From Megaleporinus macrocephalus (taxonomy: Eukaryota; Chordata; Actinopteri; Characiformes; Anostomidae), in the NCBI GenBank assembly GCA_021613375.1, contig CM038719.1:36007747-36071746 (forward strand): a stretch of 64,000 nucleotides of DNA, read 5' to 3'. The position numbers and the translations under genes were made by a program. The notes beneath the pieces were generated by a model. The model searched no databases. It saw nothing but the letters and a program-made list of their open reading frames with translations, and was not told where the DNA came from. Shown one piece after another: positions 30,860-43,265 of this stretch (position 1 is its first letter; the number at the start of each line of letters is the position of its first letter).

Positions 30860-32278
30860 TCAGTAGCTGGTTGTTCTGGTCTGGAAGCGGAATCTCCTGC
30901 CTGATGGCAGTATAGTGAACAGGCCGTGCACTGGGTGACCGCTGTCTAACCTGATCTTCTGGATTTTCCTCAGGCAGCCGGACTGGTACATGTCCTGTAA
31001 GGCTGGTAGTTTGTTCCTCAGGCAGCCGGACTGGTAGATGTCCTGTAAGGCTGGTAGTTTGTTCCTCAGGCAGCGGGACTGGTAGACGTCCTGTAAGGCT
31101 GGTAGTTTGTTCCTCAGGCAGCGGGACTGGTAGATGTCCTGTAAGGCTGGTAGCTTGTTCCTCAGGCAGCGGGACTGGTAGATGTCCTGTAAGGTTGGCA
31201 GTTTGTTCCTCAGGCAGCGGGACTGGTAGATGTCCTGTAAGGCTGGTAGTTTGTTCCTCAGGCAGCCGGACTGGTAGATGTCCTGTAAGGCTGGTAGTTT
31301 GTTCCTCAGGCAGCAGTACTGGTAGATGTCCTTTAAGGCTGGTAGTTTGTTCCTCAGGCAGCTGGACTGGTAGATGTCCTGTAAGGCTGGTAGTTTGTTC
31401 CTCAGGCAGCGGGACTGGTAGATGTCCTGTAAGGCTGGTAGTTTGTTCCTCAGGCTGCAGGACTGGTAGACGTCCTGTAAGGCTGGTAATTGGTTCCTCA
31501 GGCAGCAGTACTGGTAGATGTCCTTTAAGGCTGGTAGTTTGTTCCTCAGGCAGCTGGACTGGTAGATGTCCTGTAAGGCTGGTAGTTTGTTCCTCAGGCA
31601 GCGGGACTGGTAGATGTCCTGTAAGGCTGGTAGTTTGTTCCTCAGGCTGCAGGACTGGTAGACGTCCTGTAAGGCTGGTAATTGGTTCCTCAGGCAGCGG
31701 GACTGGTAGATGTCCTGTAAGGCAGGTACTTTGTTCCTCAGGCAGCGGGACTGGTAGATGTCCTGTAAGGCTGGTAGTTTGTTCCTCAGGCAGCGGGACT
31801 GGTAGATGTCCTGTAAGGCTGGTAGTTTGTTCCTCAGGCAGCCGGACTGGTACATGTCCTGTAAGGCTGGTAGTTTGTTCCTCAGGCAGCGGGACTGGTA
31901 GATGTCCTGTAAGGCTGGTAGTTTGCTCCTCAGGCAGCCGGACTGGTAGATGTCCTGTAAGGCTGGTAGTTTGCTCCTCAGGCAGCCGGACTGGTAGATG
32001 TCCTGTAAGGCTGGTAGTTTGTTCCTCAGGCAGCCGGAGTGGTAGATGTCCTGTAAGGCTGGTAGTTTGTTGCCTATGATGTATTCTGCTGTACTCACCA
32101 CTCCTTTTAGGGCCTTGCGGTCGCAGGTAGTGCAGCTGCCGTACCAGTCAGTGATGCAGCCCGTTAGGATGCTCTCTATAGTGCATCTGTAGAAGCTTGT
32201 GAGGAGATCAGGAGGCAGTCCAAAGTTCCTGAGCCTGCGCAGGAAGAAGAGACGCTGACGGGCAGATCTCACAATCAT
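30860..32278 (-). pseudogene. LINE ORF2 C-terminus with 23 in-frame 16-aa repeats
   Basis: 472 open codons: RQRLFFLRRLRNFGLPPDLL and CTIESILTGCITDWYGSC are typical of the fish LINE reverse transcriptase tail, as is the end LFTILPSGRRFRFQTRT. Between them the short motif LPALQDIYxxxCLR, normally present once, is repeated 23 times without a frame break. Upstream ORF2 continues beyond the nested insertion at 37795-38434, where the catalytic FADD motif is replaced (QPHD), so the element is dead. Confidence 0.8.
30968..32071 (-). repeat. 48-bp minisatellite, 23 units
   Basis: 23 units of 48 bp encoding NKLPALQDIYQSRCLR and variants, exactly 1104 bp. Units 9-12 and 13-16 (from the ORF 5' side) form an identical four-unit block at the protein level, showing a 192-bp higher-order duplication. 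The unit derives from the LINE coding sequence itself. Confidence 0.92.
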
Positions 32279-32287
32279 GTGGAGGGA
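32274..32287. repeat. Target-site duplication, left copy
   Basis: ATCATGTGGAGGGA, identical to 37781-37794; flanks the L1/Tx1-like element. Confidence 0.92.
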
Positions 32288-32422
32288 CGAGAATCACGTG
32301 ACCTCTCGGCTGTAATGCACGCAATGTTTTGAGCTCTGCTCACAAACCCACGATTTTTCTTCATCCATCCTGACAAATACTGGACTTGCTTCACTCACTG
32401 CCCTGTTAACACTAAACACCAC

Positions 32423-33412
32423 ATGGATGCTCGGAGAAAAGAAGGTGAGCACTCACCTTTGAAGAAAAAATTCAAAGATTCTTCTATCTCCAAAGAAGAG
32501 CTAGACGCCGCCATTGCTGACGGCATTAGGTTAGCTCTTAAAGAGCAACAAGCTAGGCTCGATTCTGCCGTTACTGCAGCAGTTAGAGAGGCTGTGGACT
32601 CGGTTTTAACCCCTGGTTTACGCGACATTCATGTGAGTTTGCAGAAAACTAACGATGCTATCCAAACCTTGAGTTCTGAACTTGAGCTACAGGCTAAAGG
32701 AGCTAAACAAACCCGCGACAGAGTAGACTCCATTCAGGCCACAGCAAGGGAAGATAGGCGTGCGATTGTAGAGCTGAGAAGGTATATGGATAAACTCACT
32801 GACAAGATAACAGATTTGGAGGATAGAAGCCGAAGGAACAACATAAGGCTGGTTGGTCTACCAGAAGCTGTGGAGGGGTCAGATGCAGCGGGCTATCTTC
32901 GCGCTAACATTCCTAACTGGATTCCAACGCTGAAAGGACGGGACTTTGAGATTGACCGTGCACACCGTGTATACAACGGTAGAGAGAATGACACCGGCCG
33001 GCCACGTACCCTAATTTTTAAAGTCCTAAGATGGCAAGATAGATTGGCCATTCTCAATGGAGCTCGAAAGGCATATCCAGTGAAGCACGCGCAAAACACG
33101 CTGCTGTTTTTCCCTGATTTCAGTCCAGCAACAACGGCAAAAAGAAAGAGCTTTAATCCAGTCATGAAGAAAATGGTCGCTATGGGTCTACAACCTTTTC
33201 TCCTCTATCCTGCAACGATCAAGCTACAGCACAGTGGAAAAATGGTGATGTTTGACAGCCCTCAAAAAGCGGAGGACTTTGTTCAGTCACTACCTCGACG
33301 GGAAACCCAGGTGAAACCGTCACAGCACTGCAGCAATGGGGAAAAGGAGTTAAGAGCAACGGAACCGCAAGCAGCTGCTGATAGTCGTGTAGGAGATATG
33401 GATGAAAGTTAA
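32423..33412 (+). CDS. L1/Tx1-like ORF1 protein
   Basis: 329 codons. Basic N-terminus with PLKKKFKDSS, long heptad-rich stretch (about residues 75-135) ending DLEDRSRRNNIRLVGLPE, the hallmark junction between coiled coil and RNA-recognition domain in L1 ORF1p, then IDRAHRVY and PRTLIFKVLRWQDR of the RNA-binding/C-terminal domains. Expected role: trimeric nucleic-acid chaperone of the retrotransposon particle. The frame is intact, unlike ORF2. Confidence 0.88.
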   Translation: MDARRKEGEHSPLKKKFKDSSISKEELDAAIADGIRLALKEQQARLDSAVTAAVREAVDSVLTPGLRDIHVSLQKTNDAIQTLSSELELQAKGAKQTRDRVDSIQATAREDRRAIVELRRYMDKLTDKITDLEDRSRRNNIRLVGLPEAVEGSDAAGYLRANIPNWIPTLKGRDFEIDRAHRVYNGRENDTGRPRTLIFKVLRWQDRLAILNGARKAYPVKHAQNTLLFFPDFSPATTAKRKSFNPVMKKMVAMGLQPFLLYPATIKLQHSGKMVMFDSPQKAEDFVQSLPRRETQVKPSQHCSNGEKELRATEPQAAADSRVGDMDES

Positions 33413-33855
33413 GTAACTAACATTTTGTACTCCCTTGGCAAGGGCGAATTGTAAAAGCACATTTGTGCTATTTGAATGCATGTTGTTTAAAAACGGAAGC
33501 AAGACCAGTTACTGATATTTCAGTTTCTTTTTTGGTGGGTTGTGTGGGTTGATCTTGACTACTGTGAGTTGCAGCGGACATGCCACGGATTAGTTTTTGT
33601 TTTTTGTTTTTGTTTCTTACAGACCTATAGAATCAGTGTCTGTGCGGTCTGTTTTTTTCTTGTATATAGTTTCTTTACTCCCTTTAGCAACAGGCTCCAA
33701 AATTTTGTAAACTATGGCAACTGTGTCGTTGTGGGTGCATCACTGTCACTTTTCCATCTTACATTTTGTTTGGAAGAATTGTCCCTGCCTTATAATTTGG
33801 TTTTATTATGCATTCTTCTTTTACAAACTGACATATACTCCATAAACTGTTAGTA

Positions 33856-36800
33856 ATGGTAACATTACCTTTGAATGTACTATCACTTAATGTTAATGGG
33901 CTTAATTCAGCAGTAAAACGAACAAGAGTTTTAGAATATTTACATCGAAAATCCGTCTCGATAGCTCTAATACAGGAGACACATTTGAAACATTGTGATG
34001 TCTTTCGCTTTCAAAATAAATACTATAAGGTTGCTATTTCCTCGTCTGCCCTGAATAAGACTAAAGGTGTTGCTATATTAGTTGAAAGGAGACTACCATT
34101 GTCTATTGATTATATGGGGAATGATCAAGAAGGTAGGTTTGCTTTTATAAAAGTTAGATAGGGTACAATTCAGCTAGTCTTAGTCTCTGTCTATTGCCCC
34201 AGTGAATCGAATAGGGGATTCTTAAATGGGCTTCGCAATACCTTGCTAGACTTATCCTATTCCCATTTGTTGGTTGGTGGTGATTTTAATGCAGTAGTGG
34301 ATCCTAAGCTTGATAAATCCTGCTCTGATAATTCCCTCCCACTGTCTTCCAAACTTCTAAACCAATTTATTGAAGACCTTGATATTATCGACCTATGGCG
34401 GTTTAAAAACAATACACTTGCAGAATACACATTTTATTCACATAGACATAAGTCTTATTCTAGGATTGATTATATTTTTGTCAGTCCTTCCCTTGCTTCA
34501 ACAGAGGTTTCTATTACAATTTTGCCAATCTTGCTGTCTGATCACTCAGCAGTGATCTGCAGTTTTCTCCTTCCTGGAATGATCAGGGCTCCCAGATGGC
34601 GGTTCAACAGCTCGCTTTTGACCAATTCAGAGTTTCTCAGTTTACTCAAGGCAGAATTGCAGGTTTTTATATCCACTAACAGACCTCACAGTTGTAATGC
34701 TCAAATCCTGTGGGAGGCAACAAAGTGCTTTATTAGGGGGTTTTGTATATCATTTTCCTCTGCTATTTCCAAATCTTGAAAGCAGTGCCTTAATGATTTA
34801 GAAAATAATATTAAATCATTGGAAATTCTGCAAAAACAGTATTTCTCTGAAGATCGAATGGTCCGTCTAAGGACTTTGAAGGAAGAGCATAAACTTCTAT
34901 CAATTGCTAAAGCTGAATTCATCTTGCATAGAACAAGACATAAATACTATCTCGATGCAGAGCGACCTAGTCATTTACTAGCTCTCAGATTAAAAGAATG
35001 TGAAACCAAGGCTTACATTAATGGGGTTACAAATCCAGACAATCAACTAGTCACTGATTCTCCAGGTATTAATAGGGTGTTCAAAGCATTTTATGCAAAC
35101 TTATATAAGTCTGAGATAGCTTTTGATGCAGTTCAATGTAAAAAATTCCTTGATGATTTACAGCTTCCAGTTATTTCACATTTGGATAGGGATCTTCTTG
35201 ATGCCCCCTTAGAATTAGAAGAACTACATAAGCTATAAAAGGCCTCCAGAAGGGAAAATCACCAGGCCTAGATGGCTTGCCCCCAGAGTTATATCTCGAG
35301 CTTTGGGATTTGGTAGGAAACCTTATACTGGATTCCTTTAATTTCGCTATTGAGTCTGGGAGCTTTCACAGGGATCAGAGAACTGCATTAATATCCCTCT
35401 TGTTGAAAAGGGGTAAGGACCCACTACAATGTTCAAGTTACAGGCCCATCTCTCTTATTTGTAGTGATATCAAATTATTTGCCAAGGTTCTCTCTCTACG
35501 TTTAGAAACTGTGATACCTGCCTTAATTAGTGAAGACCAAACTGGGTTCATGAAAGGACGTCTTGCTTCAGATAATATTCGGAGATTATTTCATATTCTG
35601 GCTGCTGCACCTACACTTTCTAGTCCCTGTGCAGTATTTTCTTTGGATGCGGAGAAAGCCTTGAGTGGAGTTATATGTGGGCTGTCCTTGAACGCTTTGG
35701 TTTTGGTACGGTGTTCATCTCAGTGTTGCAAACATTGTATCACTTGCCTGCGGCATCTGTATTAACTAACAATATAATATCCTCTTCATTTCAACTAGGG
35801 CGTGGGACTAGGCAAGGGTGCCCAATCTCCCCCTATTTATTTTGTCTATCTCTAGAACCTTAAGCACAAGCCATTCGACAGTCCTCAATACATCCCATCA
35901 ACATTCAAAGTCATAACAATTTTATTTCACTTTATGCTGATGACATCCTCTTGTTTTTGGGGAATTTAGATGTCTCACTCCCACTTGTAATGAAAGAATT
36001 TGATGTTTTCAATAGTATGTCAGGATATAAGATCAATTGGTCTAAATCAGTTTTAATGCCATTAAATAAATTATGCAGTAACATTCCTATACCTTCTGTA
36101 ATTCCAGTTAAAGAATCATTTACTTACCTTGGCATTGATATCTATCCTGACATTTACAAATCAGCTAGAGAAAATTTTGTAAGTACATTAAGTAAGATTA
36201 AACGTGACTTTAAAAGGTGGAATGGCCTTAAAGTTTCTTTGCAAGGGAGAATTGCAACAATCAAGATGAATGTATTACCACGGTTGAACTTCCTGTTCTT
36301 TATGCTACCACTCCCTCCTCCTCTGAAACATTTTGCTGAAATTGATTCTATGGTGTCCAAATTTTTATGGAACAATAAACAGCCGAGAATCAAGCTAACA
36401 ACGTTACAATTGCCTAAATACTTGGGTGGTTTAGCCGTACCAAATTTTAAATTGTACTTTATGTCCTTTCAGTTAAGAGCTTTGCGATCCTGGATTGATA
36501 CAGAATCCAAAACCCCATGGAGGGCTATCGAATCTATCCTTGTGAGGCCACATCGTTTACAAGATCTATTATTTACAGGTATTGGTTCTAGAAATTTTGA
36601 TCGGAAATTTGGATCTATTGTTGCACACTCTCTCAAAGTCTGGTCAAATGTAGAAAGACTCATGGGAGGCCCTTTTAAATTCTGTTCTTCTACTCCGTTA
36701 TGGCACAATTTCAATTTTGTAAGAGGTGCACAACCTTTCACTGAACCCACTTGGTCTTATAAAGGTATTAACGTTTTTGATGATCTCTATGATGATAAAG

Positions 36801-37618
36801 GTTTTCGCTCCTTTCAGACATTAAAGATTACGTTCTCTTTACCAGCCTCTACTTATTTTGTGTATCTGCAATTAAGATCAGCGCTCAAAGCCTATGGGGT
36901 TCCGTGGAACTCTCGTATAGCTTCTCATCCAATGGTGAACTGGATACAACCTCATATACCTTCGAGGGGATGTGTAGCAAGGATTTATCACAGCTTGATT
37001 GAGACTTCCGCAAAACCTCTTTCTGTTACTGCATTATGGAATAGGGAACTTGCAACCTTGGGTTATAACCCAGAATGGAATACCATCTGGTCCAATCTTA
37101 GCAGAACATCAAAAAATGTAGCGCATCAACTCATTCATTTTAAGGTTATTCATAGAGCTTACCTTACACCTTATAGAAGATTTAAAATGAAAATTCAAAC
37201 TACTTATGATTGTCATATATGTACTATTTCTGCTTCCGGTACATTTTTGCATATGTTCTGGGAATGTCCCTTGATTGTTAAATTTTGGAAATATGTGAAC
37301 ACTGTGTTGTCTGATATACTGAAAATTCAATATAACTGGGATCCATGCTTGTGTCTCCTGAATGATAGCTCCAACTTGGAGCTAAAGATGACACAAAGCA
37401 AGCTTCTGTTTTCTGGATTTACTGCTGCTAAAAAGACTATCCTACAAAACTGGATAACACCTGGCCTAAACTTGGAATCACTTTGGATTGTGAATATACT
37501 TAATATAGCAAAGCTTGAATGTACAGCTGCTCGACTTCACCATGCTAAACCCCTGACTGTTGAAGCATGGCAGATTTTTGTGTTATCTATTTTGGAATTT
37601 CTGCAAGATGTGCATTGA
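33856..37618 (+). pseudogene. L1/Tx1-like ORF2 (endonuclease-RT), broken
   Basis: Starts MVTLPLNVLSLNVNGLN, the APE endonuclease N-terminus, with IQETHL, GGDFNAV, RIDYIFVS and SDHSAV motifs. The reverse transcriptase follows (PISLICSDIKLFAKVL, GTRQGCPISP, and YADD at 35933-35944), then a C-terminal Cys-His cluster (CHIC...HMFWEC, about 37210-37270). Lesions seen: stops at 34159-34161, 34777-34779 and 35861-35863; a frameshift near 35230; and about 10 bases missing near 35665 in the motif around the first catalytic Asp. The 3' 555 codons remain open. Confidence 0.9.
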
Positions 37619-37780
37619 ATATGGACATTTCCTCCTATTTTTGTCAGTGAAGATGATTGTACCTACGAACACTTTTGTCATTTCTGTCAATGTTTTATAT
37701 GTTTTATGGCTGTCTGTTGCTCCCCATTCCCTTGTTTGAATCTTGTGAAATAAAAAATTCTTGATCACAAAAAAAAAAAA

Positions 37781-37794
37781 ATCATGTGGAGGGA
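37781..37794. repeat. Target-site duplication, right copy
   Basis: ATCATGTGGAGGGA directly after the A-tail; matches 32274-32287. Confidence 0.92.
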
Positions 37795-38434
37795 CCAGGT
37801 GAGGTCATCAGAGAGGTGAACGCTGAGGAACTTAACACTGCTGACTCTCTCCACTTCAGCCTCGTTGATGTAAAGGGGAGAGTGACCACACTTCTGCTGC
37901 TTCCTGTAGTCCACAATCATCTCCTTCGTTTAGCTGATGTTTAGACGGAGATTGTTGTCGTGGCTCCACTCAGACGGAGCGCTGACCTCGTCTCTATAGG
38001 CTGTTTCATCTCCATCTGTGATGAGGCCTAGGATGGTAGTGTCATGAGGTTGGAAGACTGTTTGGCTACACAGTCATGAGTGTACAGGGAATACAGGAGT
38101 GGGCTGAGTACACATCCCTGGGGGGCCCCGTGCTCAGAGTCAGAGTGGAAGAGATGATGTCACCCACTCTCACCACCTGCGGTCTGCTCGTCAGGAAGTC
38201 CAGGATCCAGTTGCAGAGATGAGAGTTCAAACCCAAGAATTTGAGCTTCGGGATGAGTTTGGCTGGGATGGTTGTGTTGAATGCTGAGCTGTAATCTATG
38301 AACAGCATTCTCATATATGTGTTCTTTCTGTCCAAGTGTGTGAGAGCAGTGTGTACTGTCGTCTGTAGATCTGTTAATATAGTGTCGCTGTCCAAAAGAT
38401 ATTTGTTTTTCTTAGTACAGTGAAAATATAGCAA
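37795..38434 (-). pseudogene. Older LINE ORF2, reverse transcriptase part
   Basis: Minus-strand continuation of the LINE at 30430-32287. Reads [38 protein letters not shown] and STGPP (RT motifs), then a mutated FADD box and LSEWSHDNNLRLN, TKEMIVDYRK up to the insertion point. A stop follows LRLNIS and the PQG stretch is damaged. 5' end truncated near 38434. Confidence 0.8.
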
Positions 38435-38681
38435 TGATTTTCAACATAGCTATTATGTGTACATTATATGAAGAAAAGAGCCAGAAAGAAGACTAGTTAC
38501 ACTGAATTAGACTGAAAGTACAGTATGTTTTTTGTTTTACTGTAAAATTGTCATTTTGGAGATTTTTTTGGAGGCAGTTAATTAAATTGTAGACACTGTT
38601 ACTTAAATTATTACTTTTCTTTTCTGGGATAGGATTACAGAGCTGATAACAGCAGCTGTCCTCTGTAAATGAATGAGGGAG

Positions 38682-38720
38682 TGTTTTTGTACAGCTCTGT
38701 CACTGTTTTCTATCACTGTG
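38682..38720 (-). other. 23-RSS, consensus-like
   Basis: Nonamer ACAAAAACA (38682-38690), 23-bp spacer, heptamer CACAGTG (38714-38720). Confidence 0.92.
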
Positions 38721-39166
38721 TGTCTCACACAATAATATACAGCAGTGTCTTCACTCTTCAGACTGTTCATCTGTAAGTACAGCTGACTGCTGGAGTCGGA
38801 TCTGGAGATGGTGAATCTTCCCTGCACTGACTGGGAATAGTAGACAGAAGTGCTTCCTGTGTGTATGAACGCGATCCATTCCAGTCCTTTTCCAGGAGCC
38901 TGTCTGACCCAGTTCATGCGATAGTTACTGAATGTGAATCCAGATGCTGTACAAGTCAGTTTATGAGACTCTCCAGGTTTTTTAAGCACAGCTTCAGACT
39001 GAGTGAGAGTCTGACTCTGAAAACCTGCAGAAAAGAAGAAGAATGAAAGTTCTGAATGAAACATGATCACAGAAAGAGTTTCTCTGTATTTTACTCTCTT
39101 ATTCAAAACCTGACACGTACATGGAAGACTAGTGAGCATCAGCAGTATTAGAGATGAACTGAACAT
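38721..39166 (-). CDS. ighv: IGHV family A segment, CVRH end
   Basis: Exon 1 39121-39166 ([16 protein letters not shown]), intron 39025-39120, V exon 38721-39024 (304 nt). CDR1 [10 protein letters not shown]2 [19 protein letters not shown]2 [14 protein letters not shown]3 ends YYCVRH. Intact. One leader change (T to S) and the short 3' end link it to the segment at 20929. Confidence 0.92.
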
Positions 39167-39251
39167 GGTTGAGGTTGTAGCTGAGCTGATGATCTTCTCT
39201 CTGCAGGTCTCTCAGTGCTGTTCAGCGTCTCTTCATAAAGAGAGGAGGAGG

Positions 39252-39259
39252 ATTTGCAT
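39252..39259 (-). promoter_or_regulatory. Ig octamer ATGCAAAT
   Basis: Perfect octamer 86 bp upstream of the ATG at 39166. Confidence 0.85.
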
Positions 39260-39403
39260 AGTTACAGTTTCAGATTGATTACCTCACTCGTCTGTTAGTA
39301 CATTTATACAATATATCTTACAGCAGGTCTTTTTTTTACTGCATTTTTGTAAATTGACAGATTGAGCCACCTGTCTCCACAAAGCTCACTGTAAAAAAAA
39401 AAA

Positions 39404-40845
<1,442 letters not shown>

Positions 40846-40849
40846 CTAG

Positions 40850-41340
40850 AGGTGGGCGATACCGGGAATTTTGATATCGATCCGATACCAAGTAAACACA
40901 GGGCCAGTATCGCCGATACCGATACCAATACCTTTTAATATTTAAGCTTCATAAATCCAAAACATCCAAAAGACATAGGAAAGAATTTCGCAACACATTG
41001 TATATAACAACAAAATACTTTATTATAACAATCAACGTTTTTGTTTAGAAACAATGCAACAGTAACAAAACAAAGTTTGTCTTAACGTTAGAAAAAAATA
41101 AATCTTTTTTTGAGGTAAAAACAACCTAAAACAAAATCTCCAGAGGTAGACAAACCACAATACAACAAAAGTAACACACCACAACAAATACTGTGAACAG
41201 TTTCAAACTTATTCTGTCTAACAATACAATAAAATTAAAATAAAATAAGGAATTTCTTCCATTCAGTGCACTTCTGGTTTTAACAGTAAGTGAAGTTTTT
41301 TTTCTTAAAGAGTATAAAAAATATAACTTAAAGCTAATTA
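40850..41340. mobile_element. hAT-type repeat fragment
   Basis: Starts AGAGGTGGGCGATACCG and has GATATCGATCCGATACC repeats, resembling a common fish hAT element end. Interior is A-rich and non-coding; the other end was not found. Confidence 0.45.
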
Positions 41341-41356
41341 AAACAATCTGAGGTTA

Positions 41357-41585
41357 GAGAGCTGCTCGCTGCTCGTCAGTTTCAATGGTGCAAGGAGCGC
41401 AAATCTTGGGCTGTGGACAATGTGAAACATGTAATGTTCTCTGATGAGTCCACCTTCACTGTTTTCCCCACATCCGGGAGAGTTACGGTGTGGAGAAGCC
41501 CCAAAGAAGTGTACCACCCAGACTGTTGCATGCCCAGAGTGAAGCATGGCGGTGGATCAGTGATGGTTTGGGCTGCCATATCACG
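41357..41585 (+). pseudogene. Tc1/mariner-type transposase fragment
   Basis: Reads FQWCKERKSWAVDNVKHV, then MFSDESTFTVF (containing a DE of the catalytic core), VTVWRSPKEVYHPDCC and KHGGGSVMVWAAIS. This is the middle of a Tc1-like transposase; N-terminal DNA-binding and C-terminal parts are missing. Confidence 0.8.
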
Positions 41586-41877
41586 GCGCGCTGCTCTGTG
41601 CTGTGACACAGCGTACTGAGCGCAGCACTGACAGAGAGTAGACTTTGATGTGACTACAACTGGAATGCAGAAGTTTGCATTAGCTGTAAACGAAAGGACT
41701 CTTGCTTCCAACCAACTCACAGCCTTCATCTGCTATAAAAGGACACTGTTCAGATCTAAACTGGCAGATGTAGTCTTTATAGTAAGTGACGTCTATTGAA
41801 ATAAGCATTTATAAATATTTATCTAGTGTCATCATAACAAGTAAGTTGTCATAACAAGCTGTGCAGAGTAATTTAGT

Positions 41878-42183
41878 TACAGAGTAATTTAGACCCTCAT
41901 GTCATGACATACTCTTTCTTTACTTTTGAGATCATACTGCCCTCTGTTGGTTTACAGGAGAGTCCAAAAACTTACTTTACTTTCAATGTAATTCAATGGA
42001 AGCAGAATTTTTTAGGTGGCCTTATGAACAGTACTTTACTGTAACGTGTTACAGAGTAATTTAGACCCTCATGTCATGACATACTCTTTCTTTACTTTTG
42101 AGATCATGCTGCCCTCTGTTGGTTTACAGGAGAGTCCAAAAACTTACTTTACTGTCAATGTAATTCAATGGAAGCAGAATTTT
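41878..42183. repeat. Local tandem duplication (~172 bp, two copies)
   Basis: Two copies (about 41878-42014 and 42050-42183) of a block with ATTTAGACCCTCATGTCATG, a CTCF-like motif and the dispersed repeat start. Confidence 0.75.
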
Positions 42184-42368
42184 TTCTAGATTATTTTGGG
42201 GCATTTCTATTGGTCCGATCAACATGAACAGTTTACACCATATAAACGGCAGCTGTTGTGTTAAAATAATGTAGGCATTATACAGACATACATACATATT
42301 AATAAAGATATGAAGTGACCCCTACCAACTGCCAACCAGCAGCTGTCCTCTGTAAATGAATGAGGGAG

Positions 42369-42407
42369 TGTTTTTGTACAGCTCTGTCACTGTTTTCTAT
42401 CACTGTG
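42369..42407 (-). other. 23-RSS, consensus-like
   Basis: Nonamer ACAAAAACA (42369-42377), 23-bp spacer, heptamer CACAGTG (42401-42407). Confidence 0.92.
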
Positions 42408-42855
42408 AGTCTCTAGCACAATAATACACAGCAGTGTCTTCACTCTTCAGACTGTTCATCTGTAAGTACAGCTGACTGCTGGAGTCGGATCTGGAGATGG
42501 TGAATCTTCCCTGCACTGACTGAGAATAGTATATAGGAGTGCTGGCTGTGTCAATATATGCAATCCATTCCAGTCCTTTTCCAGGAGCCTGTCTGACCCA
42601 CACCATTTCATAGCTTCTGAATGTGTATCCAGAAGCTGTACAGGTCAGTTTATGAGACTCTCCAGGTTTTTTAATCACAGCTTCAGACTGAGTGAGAGTC
42701 TGACTCTGAAAACCTGCAGAAAAGAAGAAGAATGAAAGTTCTGAATGAAACATGATCACAGAAAGAGTTTCTCTGTATTTTACTCTCTTATTCAAAACCT
42801 GACACGTACATGGAAGACTAGTGAGCATCAGCAGTATTAGAGATGTACTGAACAT
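42408..42855 (-). CDS. ighv: IGHV family A segment
   Basis: Exon 1 42810-42855, intron 42714-42809, V exon 42408-42713. FR1 [17 protein letters not shown]1 [10 protein letters not shown]2 [19 protein letters not shown]2 [12 protein letters not shown] (as at 28201), FR3 to YYCARD. Intact. Positional duplicate of 23408-23855. Confidence 0.93.
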
Positions 42856-42940
42856 GGTTGAGGTTGTAGCTGAGCTGATGATCTTCTCTCTGCAGGTCTC
42901 TCAGTGCTGTTCAGCATCTCTTTATAAAGAGAGGAGGAGG

Positions 42941-42948
42941 ATTTGCAT
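42941..42948 (-). promoter_or_regulatory. Ig octamer ATGCAAAT
   Basis: Perfect octamer 86 bp upstream of the ATG at 42855. Confidence 0.85.
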
Positions 42949-43018
42949 AGTTACAGTTTCAGAGTGATTACCTCACTCGTCTCTGAACGGTGTGTACTTA
43001 TTTGGAACGATGATGTTC

Positions 43019-43037
43019 TAGCGCCCCCTGCTGGTCT
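43019..43037 (-). promoter_or_regulatory. CTCF-like motif, best match
   Basis: Minus strand AGACCAGCAGGGGGCGCTA, the closest match to the vertebrate CTCF consensus in the window; 37 bp beyond the nonamer at 43074. Confidence 0.6.
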
Positions 43038-43073
43038 ATATTTGAACTCAGTTCCATTGTTTTAATCTCTCTG

Positions 43074-43112
43074 AGTTTTTGGACAGCTGGTTCATATGTT
43101 TGCATCACTGTG
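43074..43112 (-). other. 23-RSS of C relic, altered nonamer
   Basis: Nonamer CCAAAAACT (43074-43082), 23-bp spacer, heptamer CACAGTG (43106-43112). Confidence 0.85.
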
Positions 43113-43265
43113 GTTTCCTGTACAGTAATAAACAGCTGAGTCCTGTGGAGTCAAGCTGGTCAGCTTCAGATACACCATGTTCTTAGTATTTTCTCTGGTG
43201 ATTTCCAAACGTCCCTCAACAGGCTTCTCACAAACAGCTCTACTGGCATCATACCAGATTGTTTT
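43113..43265 (-). pseudogene. IGHV family C relic: CDR2-FR3 with RSS
   Basis: Duplicate of the relic at 24398: [41 protein letters not shown], open into the RSS but lacking leader, FR1 and FR2. Compared with the 24-kb copy it keeps N where that one has Y in FR3. Confidence 0.8.

Larger units (their letters stand above)
30430..32287 (-). mobile_element. Older non-LTR retrotransposon, 3' part
   Basis: Minus-strand LINE: 3' UTR at about 30430-30860 (antisense AAGTTTATTTGTCATTTGCAC), then the ORF2 C-terminus. It is split by the L1/Tx1-like insertion and continues at 37795. Clade not resolved (CR1/L2/Rex-type). Confidence 0.75.
32288..37780 (+). mobile_element. L1/Tx1-like LINE, full-length insertion
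   Basis: 5493 bp with 5' UTR (32288-32422), ORF1, a 443-bp spacer, ORF2 and an A-tail of about 12, between perfect 14-bp target-site duplications. The order and the ORF1 and ORF2 domains fit the L1/Tx1 group of fish. ORF2 is broken in several places, so the copy is immobile, but it is otherwise complete at both ends. It landed inside an older LINE. Confidence 0.9.

Noticed and set aside
31195..32079. 294-codon plus-strand frame rich in GTGRCPVRLVVCSSGS
   Set aside because: Antisense shadow of the 48-bp coding minisatellite of the minus-strand LINE.
33542..33853. 103-codon frame between ORF1 and ORF2 of the L1/Tx1-like element
   Set aside because: T-rich hydrophobic translation with no known domain; inter-ORF spacer.
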